Part shown: positions 39,001 to 50,690 of the stretch, in pieces
Numbering within the stretch: position 1 is the stretch's first letter
How the letters are laid out: each line of letters opens with the position of its first letter
NCBI GenBank assembly: GCA_019095985.1
Contig: CM032666.1
Location: forward strand, 45,164,186 to 45,228,185
DNA from: Streblospio benedicti
Taxonomy: Eukaryota; Annelida; Polychaeta; Spionida; Spionidae
Direction of reading: 5' to 3'
DNA length: 64,000 bases
The notes under the pieces: model-generated
Database searches by the model: none
The model's input: only the letters and a program-made list of their open reading frames with translations
Told to the model about the DNA's origin: nothing
Translations under genes and position numbers: made by a program

Positions 39001-40189
39001 TCTTACTCCGTTAATTCGCAATGTGTTTCGGTATATGATACATGAAACCGCATCACCTCTTCAAGCTCATTTAGTCCCAAGTTGGGACTTCCAACGCCCT
39101 AATCCAGAGAATAAGACATGTGAGATTCATGAAAGTGATTAAAAATTCTTCACTTCCAAGTTGTGCAGAAAAGCTGCACATTCGTCTGGTTTATTTACTT
39201 TTGAGACAAAAAAGTTCAAGGTCACTTCCGCTATGTGCTATAAGGCCATTTACTATCGCAATTAATGTTATTTCATTCAAAATTTGGGTGGTATTGCACA
39301 TGACATCGGCGGCTGTCGTGCCGATAAACGTTGGAAAATGAAGTAAATGCATATATTTGAGGCGTTCATTCTTCATAACAATTAAGTTCGCAAGTTTGCT
39401 CCAGCCATTGATCGTCTACAACTTTGAAAAGGGCCAGTCCCTTGACTTCGTCAATTTCCATGCTAACTAAAATTGGATTACAAATTCACAATCCTCGTTC
39501 AAAACCTGTTGAGAAAGTACTTTCCACATATGGCACACGATAAATGATACTTGCAAATGACTTTTCAATATTTAAAGTCGTGTTAGACTAATCTAATGGT
39601 GGCTAGCTAACCCGGAACTCACGACGACCATTTTATTGGGGATGTCGCAGAGAAATATTTAGTTCGCAGCCTACCCAATCTGGTCCTCTTTCTTGCGTTT
39701 TTAGAGGCGTCTACATTTTCAAACACTATTCGGTCGAAAGGTGTAATGGAGCCAGTTTCATGAAGGGCAGAGCTTTCGGAGGTATCATCTATGTCTACGT
39801 CTAGCTCGGGGGCTGAATCATAACCTTCTTCAAATTCTGTCATAGGCCTTTTTATATTTTTGGAAGGAAAAAACTAGACTTCCTTCTAGTGACCTTCCTT
39901 GCAGTCTTGTCATGAGAAGCAATTTTCTAAAATTGTAATTAATATTCTTTACTGATGATTTAGTTCGTATTTAGTTGGTTATTGTTTTTTCACCATTTCA
40001 TTTAATTAATAGTGAATTACACTTTGTGGGGGTATGGGGTTTTTAAGATGTTATGGGTTTTCACAGCTTTATAATACACAATTTTATAAGTTCATGCATC
40101 TAACATAGAGACGGAATATTTGACAAAAAATAGTAGCACATTTAATATATTCACTTCTTTGTATTTGACAACCCTGGTGGCCAAGTGTT
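36036..40189. other. Intergenic stretch, nothing recognised except one acidic ORF
   Basis: No gene with family similarity. An open frame on the minus strand (39843-39619, 74 codons) starts MTEFEEGYDSAPELDVDIDD and turns basic (KNARKRTRLGRLRTK). This acidic-then-basic profile could be the N-terminus of a transposase or nuclear protein, but no second exon or domain is visible. Confidence 0.45.
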
Positions 40190-40680
40190 TTAAAAGGAGC
40201 ATATAGAACGAGTTGCCAAGAGTAAAGGTGTGCATATAGAGCGGTTTGCCTTTAAAAAATGAAAATGTCCCATTTTACTGCTTTTTAAACGTTTTACCAT
40301 TAACAAACTCCATAATACACGCTGCAATATGAAACCAACTGATGTTTTGCTTTATCATATCACAGAATATAGTGTTCTTAGGCTGAAAATCGCTGCTATA
40401 TTGTATCACCATCTCAATTGAATGAAGAGTGGTAAAAAAGTGTCCAAAAGATCTCACTAACGGGCAGCGATACAGACAAATAAATTCAACCCAATTAACA
40501 CGGACATAATGCCATTTTCCATGCAACCTACCATTCAGATTATATCCAGAGCATTTGTAACAGTTGCTCAAAACACATGTCAGAAAAATGTCACCATTGG
40601 TCACGTAGAGCGGGTTGCCCAGCTCACATAGAACTAAAAGTAATGCTTTGCTCACGTAGAGGGGGTTTTGATTGTACGGC
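40190..40680. repeat. Element with scattered GTAGAGCGGGTTGCC motifs
   Basis: The motif CAYRTAGARCGRGTTGCC occurs at about 40199, 40232, 40602 and (diverged) 40625 and 40653, all in the same orientation, bracketing a 126-codon open frame on the minus strand that matches nothing I know. It looks like a small repeat-bounded element; the family is not recognised. Confidence 0.4.
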
Positions 40681-41284
40681 GTGCTACCTGAAAGTCATAA
40701 ATACGTGATCACATTTTTAAGCAGCCAGACTATTTTAACGTAAATTATGTCTCGTCATAATTCACGTTGGTTATATTTTACGTCGGGCAATGGTAACATG
40801 TGAACCTAGACTCCCGAATGTTAACACTGTTAACCTGTGTGTTCTCAAACCCTCTTATCACTCGATGCTGCTGTATAGCTACGAAACGCACTTTCATGTG
40901 TATGAAACTATGGCTTATATTATGATGAAATCGCCAAACCCTAAATTTAAGCACTTGATACAACGCCTGACATAATTGAATAATCGCCTCAGTGACAACA
41001 TACATGTATGTTTGTGAATCCGGCCATGTTAACCCCCCGAACATTTTGTTAAAATCATTATACTGCTCTACTCATTGAATTTGAGAGAATGTCCAGATGT
41101 AGTGATGTGGCTGTTCACAAAGTAAACACCAAAACACTAAGAGTTTCATAACGCAGCCAATAAACAAAATGGCCGAGGGAAACTTATAGTACAATATGGT
41201 TGCACACCTAAGCCCACCTCATATTATGTGTTACATTAATTTCATGTGTTTTGATAAAATGTTGTCAGTATATATAATAACATA

Positions 41285-42365
41285 GTTGGTTTCATATAAA
41301 AGCCCCGTGGGTAAATCACACATCACACTTACTTTTTTGCCAATTAATTATTTGTGAACAACAGCCCTAAGTGTTCATAGTTCACACTTCACAGTTCATA
41401 GTTCACACTACATAGTTCACACCCCACATTTAATATTTGACAGTTCACAGTTCATACTCCATACTTTCGGGTAAGTTCACACTTCACAACTTTTATAATT
41501 CACACTGCACGCTGCAACCTGTTTCAATGCAACTCTATTTCCTTTTGAATTTAAGGCCTCGCCACCCTTTTGTGCCTATTCTCCTTTATTTGTTGTTTGA
41601 AAATTTAAGATATTGTTCATTTTTGTAGGAAGAAAAGCTTTTCATAGTCCTATTTTCCTCATCACACACAATATGTCTGGTAATTAATAGACTTCATTTC
41701 ACTTCAAGACCTTCACTTTTGTCCAAAAGTATAGACTTTGAATTAGTTATCTTTGCCATTGCTACACAAGAGGCAAGTGAGGTAACTACTGCCTCCTACG
41801 TTTTTATTGTTTTTTTGTGTGTGTGTGTATTATAAAACCTAATGAAAAGCTATACACTTATAGTGTTTGCTTGCATCCTTGCATAACATATTTTTCCTGC
41901 GATCGTTTGCAATCCTGGATACCGCCATGGTTTTGGGTGTGTGGTGGGTCTGAGTGACATATCTGGGATATGTGACCCCACCTCCACCCCTCACATTACT
42001 CAGAGATGTGACTAGAGGTGGTTCATGGTCTAGGAATGGTGAGATTTGTGTAGAGCATGATTTATATGACTTGATTGACAGTGATGAGAAGCACTTCGTC
42101 TGTGAGACAAGCACCCAGGTAGTGTGGGAGAAGCACACCACCAGGTCACCACCCTCACCGTTATGTCATTCTACAATTATGTAATGCAGTTGTTTTGGTC
42201 AGCATCCACCAATCATTGCGTCGCTTCAGCTCAGCTGCTGAAGAAAGCATTGTGTTTCGTTCGTTTGTAACTAACTATGTATGTATGTATGTATGTATGT
42301 ATGTATGTATGTATGTATGTATGTATGTATGTATGTATGTATGTATGTATGTATGTGTGTATGTA

Positions 42366-42435
<70 letters not shown>

Positions 42436-43095
42436 ATAAATTTGATTGTAAAGTATACATTATTTCAGTATATATCTTAATAGCCTATAGGCCAATGTCG
42501 TTCTAGCACGCAGTGTTCTTTGAACACTTTTGATCTAGTTAACATTATAACTTGTGCATTTGAAGTCTGTAGAAGAAATCTTTTCTATAACCTAACAATG
42601 AGGTAAAGCATTTTTTTTAAATCTCCAACATGGTACCTTTATAGTAGCGAATAGCTCCATTTTGATAGTATAAGAGCATCATTAATAAATTAAAGTCTAG
42701 CAAAGGAATTGTATAGAACAGTATAGTAATACTTGGGGACAACTCAACTAACATGAAAATAACTTGCCTTGATTGGCTTGACTGGTTAACGGCCAAATAC
42801 AAATCAGCTGTCATCACTGGCCTAAATCTGCATTGAAACATCTTGCTCAGTGCGAAGTGTAAACTGTGAAGTGTGAACTATGAAGTATGAACTGTGAAGC
42901 GTGAGCTGTGAAATATGAACAGTGAAGTGTGAACTATGAAGTGTGAAGTGTGATCTATAAACTGTGAAGTGTCAACCATGAACTGTGAACTACATGTATG
43001 AACTGTGAGTTGTTCACAGATAATTCATTGGCAAAAAAATAGTGTGAAATATGAAGTGCTATGTCCCCGTGGAGCTTTCATAGTTTCATGGCTTT
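41285..43095. mobile_element. Foldback-like element with repetitive inverted arms
   Basis: Left arm 41285-41515 and right arm 42847-43095 are inverted relative to each other. The outer parts share CTTTTTTGCCAATTAATTAT-like sequence and GTGAACAAC; the inner parts are arrays of short units (AGTTCACACTTCACAGTTCAT on the left core, its reverse complement on the right). Repetitive inverted arms around a unique middle are typical of foldback elements. The middle contains ATGT and GT microsatellites and no recognisable transposase. Confidence 0.6.
42277..42434. repeat. (ATGT)n followed by (GT)n microsatellite
   Basis: About 23 ATGT units (42277-42369) run into about 32 GT units. It lies inside the foldback-like element. 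Confidence 0.96.
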
Positions 43096-43164
43096 ATCAT
43101 TCACACTAGCCTTACAAGTCCATGTTCATAATATCAACTGTACACTATGTATAGGCCTATATAT

Positions 43165-44650
43165 CAGCGTTCTGCGGGGTCAGCTTTTGGCACAGTTTAT
43201 CCGCCCCGTGACCATATCATTCCGACCGCATCCGCTCCTTGACCGCACCAAATTACACTTCTGTGTCTGCATTCGCCCCGTGACCACAAGATTTTGACCG
43301 CATCCGCTCCGCGACCGCATTGCCATAAGAGAAAATGACTGCAATTTGACCGCACTATTACAGATCATCCGCAATATATCCAGAACACGATCCGCTACCA
43401 GAATCATTATCAATTACTGTGGTGAAACTTGCAAGAAAATGATAAACCAAAACTAATATTAAAGTGAATGCAGTTATCTTTATTTTTTGCAAGCCACATA
43501 TTCCAAATCTGATTTCTCCTCATTAATAATTATACCAAAATGTGTCCAAACATCAGATTTTCCTTTGCAATCCCGGAGGCTAAATTGTCCTTCTGATAGT
43601 TTTTTTGATACATCACTTAATTCCATTTTGAAAAGTGAATATTGATTATACAGTACAACATATAGCAGATATAACTCCAAAGCGAACTGATACTGATTTC
43701 CTAATTACATCTTTATTTATAGGGAAATGCAAGGGTAATAAGACAAAGAGATTTCTGCTTAACTAAGATCAAAGCAGTCAAAAGGAAATCATACTGGAAT
43801 CTATATTTATGTCATTACAACATGTATGTTTACCCACATTTAGAACTAAATATTTTATATGATAAGAGATAAAAATGGATGCATCCCTTTAACTTAGAAC
43901 AAATGGATATCACATTGTTGGAACAATGCTTTACTCCCAATTAAGATTTAACTTGAATGGTAATAAAAGACTCCGTAAGGTTAAGCAAACATCTTCATAG
44001 AGGTCATGCTTATTGGCTAACTAGCGAACTGCTACTTATCAATGAATTCAAAAGGAACCATGCTGTGCATAATGGTTAACTCTAATTAAGGACAGTAATG
44101 GTATGAAATTGACTCCAACGCATATGGTGATTCCAAGTATGAGGTGTTTCTAATAAATTGTAATACAACATTATAAAATGAAGTGTTTAAGATACACTTC
44201 ATATGTTTTTCTAGTCTCCCGCAACACAGACCAACGTACAGCGTCAAAGTGAGGCTGGCTGGTCGAGTCTAATGTTTTTCTAACATGTCTCTAATAACTG
44301 CAATATGGCAGTTTATCAAATCAAAAAGTAATATGCTTGCATGTGCTTTCAAAAACAAAGTAAAAAGATGACGATCAAAGAGAATCTTATAATGATCTGG
44401 TGTAGACGTGGATCAAATAATGATCCGCGGTCATTCAACTGTTTCTGACCGCAAAGCGTCCACAAAGTAATTGCATTGATCTGCAAAGTGTCCGCAACAC
44501 ATATTTCTGACCACATCCGCCCCGCGACCACAAGAATTTGACCGCATCCGCCCCGCGACCACAACAGCAATGATGCGGATACCCGCGGACTGTCCGCAGA
44601 TGATGACCGCGGTCAACTCGCGGATGTCCGCGCAACCGCGCAGAACGCTG
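43165..44650. mobile_element. hAT-family DNA transposon, internally deleted
   Basis: Ends are CAGCGTTCTGCG .. CGCAGAACGCTG, flanked by a perfect 8-bp duplication CTATATAT (43157-43164 and 44651-44658), the signature of hAT insertions, whose ends usually start CAG. Subterminal arrays of ACCGCATCCGCCCCGCGACC-type units lie at 43195-43330 and 44440-44640, as expected of transposase-binding repeats. The only coding relic is a BED-finger-like N-terminus on the minus strand. At 1,486 bp it lacks a catalytic domain and would depend on a full-length relative. Confidence 0.85.
43480..43680 (-). pseudogene. Relic of hAT transposase N-terminus (BED finger)
   Basis: The frame contains KSDVWTHFGIIINEE and EYVACKKC-like sequence (here VACKK then stop): the aromatic-rich start and first cysteine of a BED zinc finger, a usual N-terminal domain of hAT transposases. 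The second cysteine, the histidines and the whole catalytic part are absent. Position inside the hAT ends supports the assignment. Confidence 0.55.
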
Positions 44651-44849
44651 CTATATATCAGTGAAATGTGACGATGATATTCTAAATTCTCAGACGATAA
44701 CTTCGAATACGTAAAAAACATATTGGTATTTCTTGTACACAACGTAGATTTACGACAGATGTTTTCTATACACCTACATTGAAAACTATTGAATTTATTG
44801 TACATATTCCATCCGATGTTCATGCACCCATGGGCCCCAACAACATGGA

Positions 44850-45625
44850 TGGGTGTGTGCTATGTAACTACTATGATTTACAAACATTATACTATACAAA
44901 TTACCACATGTACTATTATATAGAAGGGTATCTAGTAGCCGCAGGGGCCTGGAGCCAAGACATCCGTTTTAGGGTTAATTCATGCTCTAGTATATACGTT
45001 ATTACTCCACACTATTGAAATAAGCTGACACAATCCGATGCAATTACAATTTGAATATTTCCACCAATAGTTTATAGGTTGATTTTGCAATAAGTTAATT
45101 CGGAAGTTTTTTTTATTGGCTGGGCGAAGATTTGATTTGATTGGTCAGTGAAGTTTGCATTATCTTAAAGAATACGCCAGGCTTTTCTTAGTATTTGTAA
45201 AGGTGACTTATAGGCAGTGATAGGGCATCTATAACATCTTCTAATATGCTGCTTGTATTGTTTGCTATATAGTATCACAGTAATTAAACAAAATCGAATT
45301 AAATCAAATCAAAAATGATCCAAGATGCAAACCAATTTTCATCGAGCCAATCAAAAACAAATTGCTGATTAACTTACTGCAGAATGAAACTATGAAATAT
45401 CGGTGGAAATATTTGAATTGTAATTGCATAGGACTGTGTCATACTATTTTGAAAATGTGAAGTGGTAAAGTATATACTAGAGTATAAATCAAGCCTAAAA
45501 CGGATTAGATGCCCTGGGTACCAGTCTATGCGCTTATCAGTTACCCCTCTATATGATAGTAGTAATGTGTATGTTTTATTGTACATGCCATGCCCTTGCC
45601 CTTTGATATTTATATTGAAAATGAA
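44850..45625. mobile_element. Long palindromic MITE-like element
   Basis: Arms of about 290 bp (44850-45145 and 45335-45625) are diverged inverted copies. Shared words in inverted order include TCCGTTTTAGG, CTCTAGTATATAC, TGCAATTACAAT, TTGAATATTTCCACC and TAAGTTAAT. No coding capacity. Superfamily not assigned because the exact ends are unclear. Confidence 0.65.
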
Positions 45626-45955
45626 ATTGAGTAACAGTTTGAACATAGGTGTAGCACATAGAAAAAATCAAAGCTAGAAACCAAGTAGTCAATATATTCA
45701 TTTATTGTATAATTGAATTGAGAGATGTAAAATAATAGATAATAATGTATAAAAGCTATTCTATGTACTATGTACGTGGCAGTAGGTCTCATTTTACGTA
45801 TAATTGTCTTTCCCTACCACATTTGACTTCTAATATATAAAATTTATTTCTTATTGCACAAAAAGGCTTTTCGTCTATTTAGAGACCTTTTAACCTACTA
45901 AATGTACATACTCCAAAAATTAAAATCCAATCCAATCATGGATTTTACACCAACC
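45626..45955. other. Short intergenic stretch, nothing recognised
   Basis: AT-rich spacer between the palindromic element and the first divergent tRNA-like repeat. No feature found. Confidence 0.5.
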
Positions 45956-46175
45956 ACAAGTTTCCATTTTACTACATCAAGGGCCGGCACTGACGGGACT
46001 CGAACTCCCGACCCCAATGTTGGGAGACTAGAATGATACCATCATCGCAAACAGCGGACTGTTAAAAGGTTGAGCAGATAAACCATTGTCTATGTAAGCA
46101 CCAGGCTACATACTTAGTAGCAACCCAGAGATTTAGCGTTTGAACCCCATCTAAAGACTGAAATTTTCGGGAGTG
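45956..46175. repeat. Divergent tRNA-like repeat, copy A
   Basis: Left half is an antisense tRNA-like unit (GGGACTCGAACTCCCGACC is the complement of a B box). The right half is a sense unit ending in a diverged B box (GTTTGAACCCCAT). The halves meet at GCGGACTGTTAAAAGG. Copies B-D share this layout. Confidence 0.7.
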
Positions 46176-46234
46176 TTCCCACTCTTACGTGTGAATTCGA
46201 TTCTTATGCTCTCTCTCTCTGTGGTCTATAATAA

Positions 46235-46512
46235 GCAAGTTTCTACCACTGTATTGATATAGCTGAAGACAGGTTTTACAATCCCAAGCTTCCATTTTTA
46301 CTACACCACGTGACCCTAATGAGACTTGAACTCACGCCCTCAAGGTTGTGAGACCAGAATGGTACAATCATCCCAAGGAGCGGGCTGTTAAAGGTTTAAA
46401 GAATAATGTTGTCTCTGTAACCCCAAGTTTACATACTTGGCCAGTTATCATCTCGACCCAGAGGTTATGGGCTCGAACCCCACCTCAGGATAGAGATGTT
46501 TTGGCAGGACGA
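46235..46512. repeat. Divergent tRNA-like repeat, copy B
   Basis: Begins GATATAGCTGAAGACAGG, then an antisense B box (GAGACTTGAACTCACGCC), TGTGAGACCAGAATGGTA, the centre GCGGGCTGTTAAAGG, CTCTGTAACCCC, and a sense B box (GGGCTCGAACCCCAC, about 46469-46483). Direct neighbour of copy A. Confidence 0.75.
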
Positions 46513-47517
46513 ATTTCTGATTGAAATTGCTGGTGTAAAAACTATTGAAAATTGTATTATTTACTTTTCTAGGTCAAATAGAAATATAGTTCAAAGGTTA
46601 TGATTTCTAGTCGAGGGTCTTTCAACTTGCTGGCTATCTTGAATTTCTGAAAAATATATGAAGGATACATGCTTGATATCCGCCGGATATGATATAATGT
46701 GGTCCAAAATATCTTTAATCAACTATGGATTATGCTGGGTCACACCCTGACTTACCTATCTAATGAGGTGTATAAATGCACGGACATGCATTGTTAGCTG
46801 TCATTGTGCAGGCTATACAATTTCAAATCAAACAGAAAAGCTCCATATGTACGTGCAGAGTACAAACATCCATGAGCTATTCAGCACTCTCTGCAGGAAT
46901 CGGCTAATGGTGTGAAACGAGGGTGTGTTTCCTTTGGCTTCCTATTAAAGCCGCGTCCATGAATAATATAAAAGCGTTGTTTCAGAAGCGCAACACTTAG
47001 AGTTATTGGTAGAGCCTATCTAAGCGTAGCTCTAATAGGAGTGATATCAATAATTGATGTTATTGATACTGAATATGAAGCTGTAATTTGATTATAAACC
47101 TAATTATCCTGACAACAGTTATATTGCCATTGGATCACAATTTCCAATGAATACATGTCCACGTTTACGAATTACATAACTGGGAGTTATGTAACTAAAT
47201 ACGTGTCATTGTTACCAAGACGTAATTTGAAACAATGCATTGAATCCACTCTCTCCTGGATACCATATAAAACCGCCCAATGGTGACAGCAGTGGCATAC
47301 AGATGATGCTCTAAGGACAGTGCAGGAACCAATTTGAAAATAAGACATTATCATTTCGTCAGAATAAGGTAGCTTTATGCCAGCCGTTCCATTGTATATT
47401 GGTAGTGCACGGTAACATAACAGCAAGCATGAACCGCAACATACAATTAATTTCAGGAGAAATTAACATGTACTTCCAAAGTTCAATTGTATATTAATTT
47501 GTAACTTTGCATTTCAG
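46513..47517. other. Upstream region of the GPCR gene
   Basis: No gene recognised. A splice acceptor-like TTTGCATTTCAG ends at 47517, 32 bp before the GPCR start codon, suggesting that a non-coding leader exon lies further upstream. Confidence 0.45.
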
Positions 47518-47549
47518 AAGTAGCCTCAAACTAGCACACCTGACGAATT

Positions 47550-48677
47550 ATGGGAGAGCTCAATGAAACTTCCTTTAACTATGGCAACTCTACTTTGAAT
47601 TCCACAAGACAAAACGAGAACGAAAAAGCTGCCGACAACAGCCTACTGTTCTACCAGTACGTCGTTGGGGTCTACGTGGACGGTTTCCTATGCTTCATGG
47701 GATTAGTAGGTAACTGCCTCATTTTAGTCTGTCTTAGCAGAGAAAAGTCACGGACTTCAAACACAATCTTCTTACAAGCACTAGCAGTTTTTGATCAAGG
47801 CTTAGTGATAGCAGAAGTGTTGCTTCCTGTATTGCTCTCGATTGATGCCTATCATGAAAGTTTGCCTTTCACAAGATCTCCGTGGTACTTATTTTTGATA
47901 TTACCCCTTGGTTGGACGTTTCAAACCTGTTGCATTTGGACTGTTATGGTGATTGCTATTGACCGCTACCTCATAGTTGGTTATCCTCTCAAGTCATCGA
48001 GATGGTGCACACCATATAATGCAAAGAAAGTCGTCATCACAATGGCAATAACCGCAGCGATTTTCAACATTCCACGATGGCCTTTCTATTTCTTTGTCTT
48101 ATTTGAGCAAGTAGGGGAAAGTCTTTATACATCTCACCAAGAAGCTGGAATTGCCGCATTTGATGAAGCTCTTTACAGAAAGATATACCACACATCTTTG
48201 AGCATTGTTTTCTTGTTTGTCATACCATTAGTGATCATCATTGTTCTTAATATCCGCCTTATATGGTATGTGAAGCAAGCGATGAAACAAAGACAGGCTA
48301 TGACACAGAAAAAAGAAGGTGCTAGCGAAGGTAACCAAAACTTAACTGTCACTTTGATCATGGTAATTATGATCACCATCTTCGTCATTTGTAACCTTCC
48401 TGATTTTATTGCATCTTTGATTGGCGCTGGTCTTTTCAAGGTTGGTGCAAATGTATATGGATATTATGCAGCCTCTAAGGAGATATTACTCATCATAAAC
48501 TCATCCATTAATTTCTATATATATATTATTTTCTACAAGAAGTTTCGCCAAAATTTAATGAAGATCTTTGGCTTTAAGACAAGTGGGGACAGTTTACGAT
48601 CGCAAAACACCAGTGTAACTATGACAACTACAGGTGGAACAAAGGGCACTGAGGTGGTAAAAGACACCAGAATGTAG
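47550..48677 (+). CDS. Class A GPCR, FMRFamide-receptor-like
   Basis: A complete 375-residue rhodopsin-family receptor in one coding exon. The N-terminus carries three glycosylation sequons (N5, N13, N17). Seven hydrophobic segments follow, with GNCLILV (TM1, N55), LAVFD (TM2, D82), AIDRYLIVGYPLKS (TM3, DRY at 138-140), W/P-rich TM4, IPLVIIIVLNIRLI (TM5), FVICNLPDFI (TM6) and NSSINFYIYIIFYKKFR (TM7 and helix 8). The DRYLIV.YPLKS..CTP pattern and CNLP in TM6 resemble the FMRFamide/neuropeptide receptor group of invertebrates; the ligand is unknown. I see no cysteine at the usual top of TM3 nor in the second extracellular loop, so the standard disulfide appears absent. A decayed partial copy lies 0.2 kb downstream. 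Confidence 0.93.
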   Translation: MGELNETSFNYGNSTLNSTRQNENEKAADNSLLFYQYVVGVYVDGFLCFMGLVGNCLILVCLSREKSRTSNTIFLQALAVFDQGLVIAEVLLPVLLSIDAYHESLPFTRSPWYLFLILPLGWTFQTCCIWTVMVIAIDRYLIVGYPLKSSRWCTPYNAKKVVITMAITAAIFNIPRWPFYFFVLFEQVGESLYTSHQEAGIAAFDEALYRKIYHTSLSIVFLFVIPLVIIIVLNIRLIWYVKQAMKQRQAMTQKKEGASEGNQNLTVTLIMVIMITIFVICNLPDFIASLIGAGLFKVGANVYGYYAASKEILLIINSSINFYIYIIFYKKFRQNLMKIFGFKTSGDSLRSQNTSVTMTTTGGTKGTEVVKDTRM

Positions 48678-48888
48678 AACACGCTATTCAACACTAGCAT
48701 ACCCACGCATAGCTACAGTTTAAAAAAAGGGTCTTTGATCTGTGAACGATTTTCTGCTTATTTCTCTTGAATAGTCAGTAAGTCATTTGAGAAATTATAC
48801 CTCATGGTACTGTACTCAAACGCTTCAAGTCATGGTTAAACATCTGGATGAAAAGTAATAGTTATGGATCAAAGTTACATTACAGTAT
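48678..48888. other. GPCR 3' flank
   Basis: Presumed 3' untranslated sequence. No canonical AATAAA is seen here; one occurs near 49367. Confidence 0.4.
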
Positions 48889-49110
48889 ATTATGGTATAT
48901 GAAGCAAGAGATGAAGCAACGGCAGGCCATGCCACAAAAAGAAAAAAAAGAAAAAGAAAATGCTAGTGAAAGTAACCAGAATTTAACTCAAACCTTGGTC
49001 ATGCCATGGTAATTATGATCAATATCTTCGTCATTTCAAACCTCCCTTATTTCATTGCATTTTGTATCCGCGCAAGTCTTTTCAACGTTGGTGCAAATGT
49101 ATGCAAATAT
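48889..49110 (+). pseudogene. Decayed partial copy of the neighbouring GPCR gene
   Basis: About 215 bp closely resemble 48262-48465 of the intact receptor: TATGGTATATGAAGCAAG, AACGGCAGGCCATG, GTAACCAGAATTTAACT, GGTAATTATGATCA, ATCTTCGTCATTT, CTTTTCAAC.GTTGGTGCAAATGTAT. It covers the third intracellular loop and TM6 (residues about 239-303). The frame is shifted within the Lys-rich loop and before the TM6 part, and nothing else of the receptor follows, so it is a fragment of an old tandem duplicate. Confidence 0.85.
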
Positions 49111-49734
49111 TCATATAATACGAGAACAAACTACGCTGTCCCTTTACAATGGGGATGTGGTGTTCAGACACGTCAGTGTAGTAACATTGCATTGGACTTG
49201 AACAGAAAGAATCTCATAACAGGATACAATATCTATTCCAAATCTCATGAACTAGTTTTGTAAAGGAGTGTGGAACACCATGACCTCAATGTCTACAATA
49301 TATTAACAATATTCCTGTGTACGGAGCTTGAAGATATATCAATAACAAAATATTTGATTACTTGGAAAATAAAACTATAAACTGAGGGGGGAAAGATGTA
49401 TTGTGTGTATGGCTCAGAAAGCATCACTTCAATGTTGCATAAAAATGCCATGAAATTCAGCTTTGCGTGTCTATTTAGTGCTACTGTATTACTGTATTCA
49501 AACACTTTGCATGATGATTGGATAGCGGAATGATTGTAGTAATTCTTTAATTTGTATATACTTATTCGTAGAAAATAGGTGTAGGTTTAAATCCTAAAAT
49601 GTTCAAAATATGTCTTCTAGAGAGAATATGCCAAACATACGGAATGTACATGAGGGTGTGCGTGTCAGTCTCTTATATTATAAAGGGGATTATCCCCTGC
49701 TATTTAGGTACCTATATATTTTTTTATACTTCTC

Positions 49735-50030
49735 TCTCTCACACACGTCTTTTTAGCAAGCATATTTCTACCAATGATAGATATAGCTGAAGACAGGCTT
49801 TACAACCCTAAGCGGGACTCGAACTCACGACCCCAAGGTTGTGAGACCAGAATGATACCCTCATCCCAAGCAGCGAGCTGTTAAAAGGTTACTCGGCTGA
49901 ACCGATGTCTCTGTAACCCCCAGCTTACATACTTGGTCTGTTATCATCTCAAACCATAGGTCGTGGGTTCGAATCCCACTTGAGGACAGAAATTTTGGGA
50001 AGGGTCTTATTAGCATTTTTAGTGCTTTCG
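49735..50030. repeat. Divergent tRNA-like repeat, copy C
   Basis: The best-preserved copy. Order: AGCATATTTCTACCAATGATAG, GATATAGCTGAAGACAGGC, antisense B box (GGGACTCGAACTCACGACC, 49814-49832), GTGAGACCAGAATGATACC, centre GCGAGCTGTTAAAAGG, GGCTGAACCGATGTCTCTG, sense B box (GTGGGTTCGAATCCCAC, about 49963-49979), GGGTCTTATTAGCATTTTTAG, then a TA tract. Confidence 0.8.
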
Positions 50031-50347
<317 letters not shown>

Positions 50348-50364
50348 ACACATATACATATATC

Positions 50365-50690
50365 ATTCAAAAGCACTAAAAATATGCTAATAAGACCCTT
50401 CCCAAATTTCGTCCTCAAGTGGGATTCGAACTCACGACCTCTGGGTTGAGATGATAACAGACCAAGTATGTAAGCTGGGGGTTACAGAGACATCGGTTCA
50501 GCCGAGTAACCTTTTAACAGCTCGCTGCTTGGGATGATGGTATCATTCTGGTCTCACAACCTTGGGGTTGTGAGTTCGAGTCCCGCCAGGGGCACTTGAT
50601 ATAGTCAAATGGAAGCTTAGGGTTGTAAAACCTGTCTTCAGCTATATCTATAATATATATATCCGCAAGCACTGGGAAACACATATATAT
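50365..50690. repeat. Divergent tRNA-like repeat, copy D, inverted
   Basis: Reverse complement of copy C in the same order: AAAGCACTAAAAATATGCTAA, GTGGGATTCGAACTCACGACC, CGGTTCAGCCGAGTAACC, TAACAGCTCGCTGCTTGGG, GGTCTCACAACCTTGGGG, GAGTTCGAGTCCCGCC, CCTGTCTTCAGCTATATC. Copies C and D together form a large inverted repeat around a TA tract. Confidence 0.8.

Noticed and set aside
39619-39843. Acidic 74-codon frame as a gene or piggyBac-type transposase start
   Set aside because: The composition is suggestive, but there is no further exon, no domain and no terminal repeats around it.
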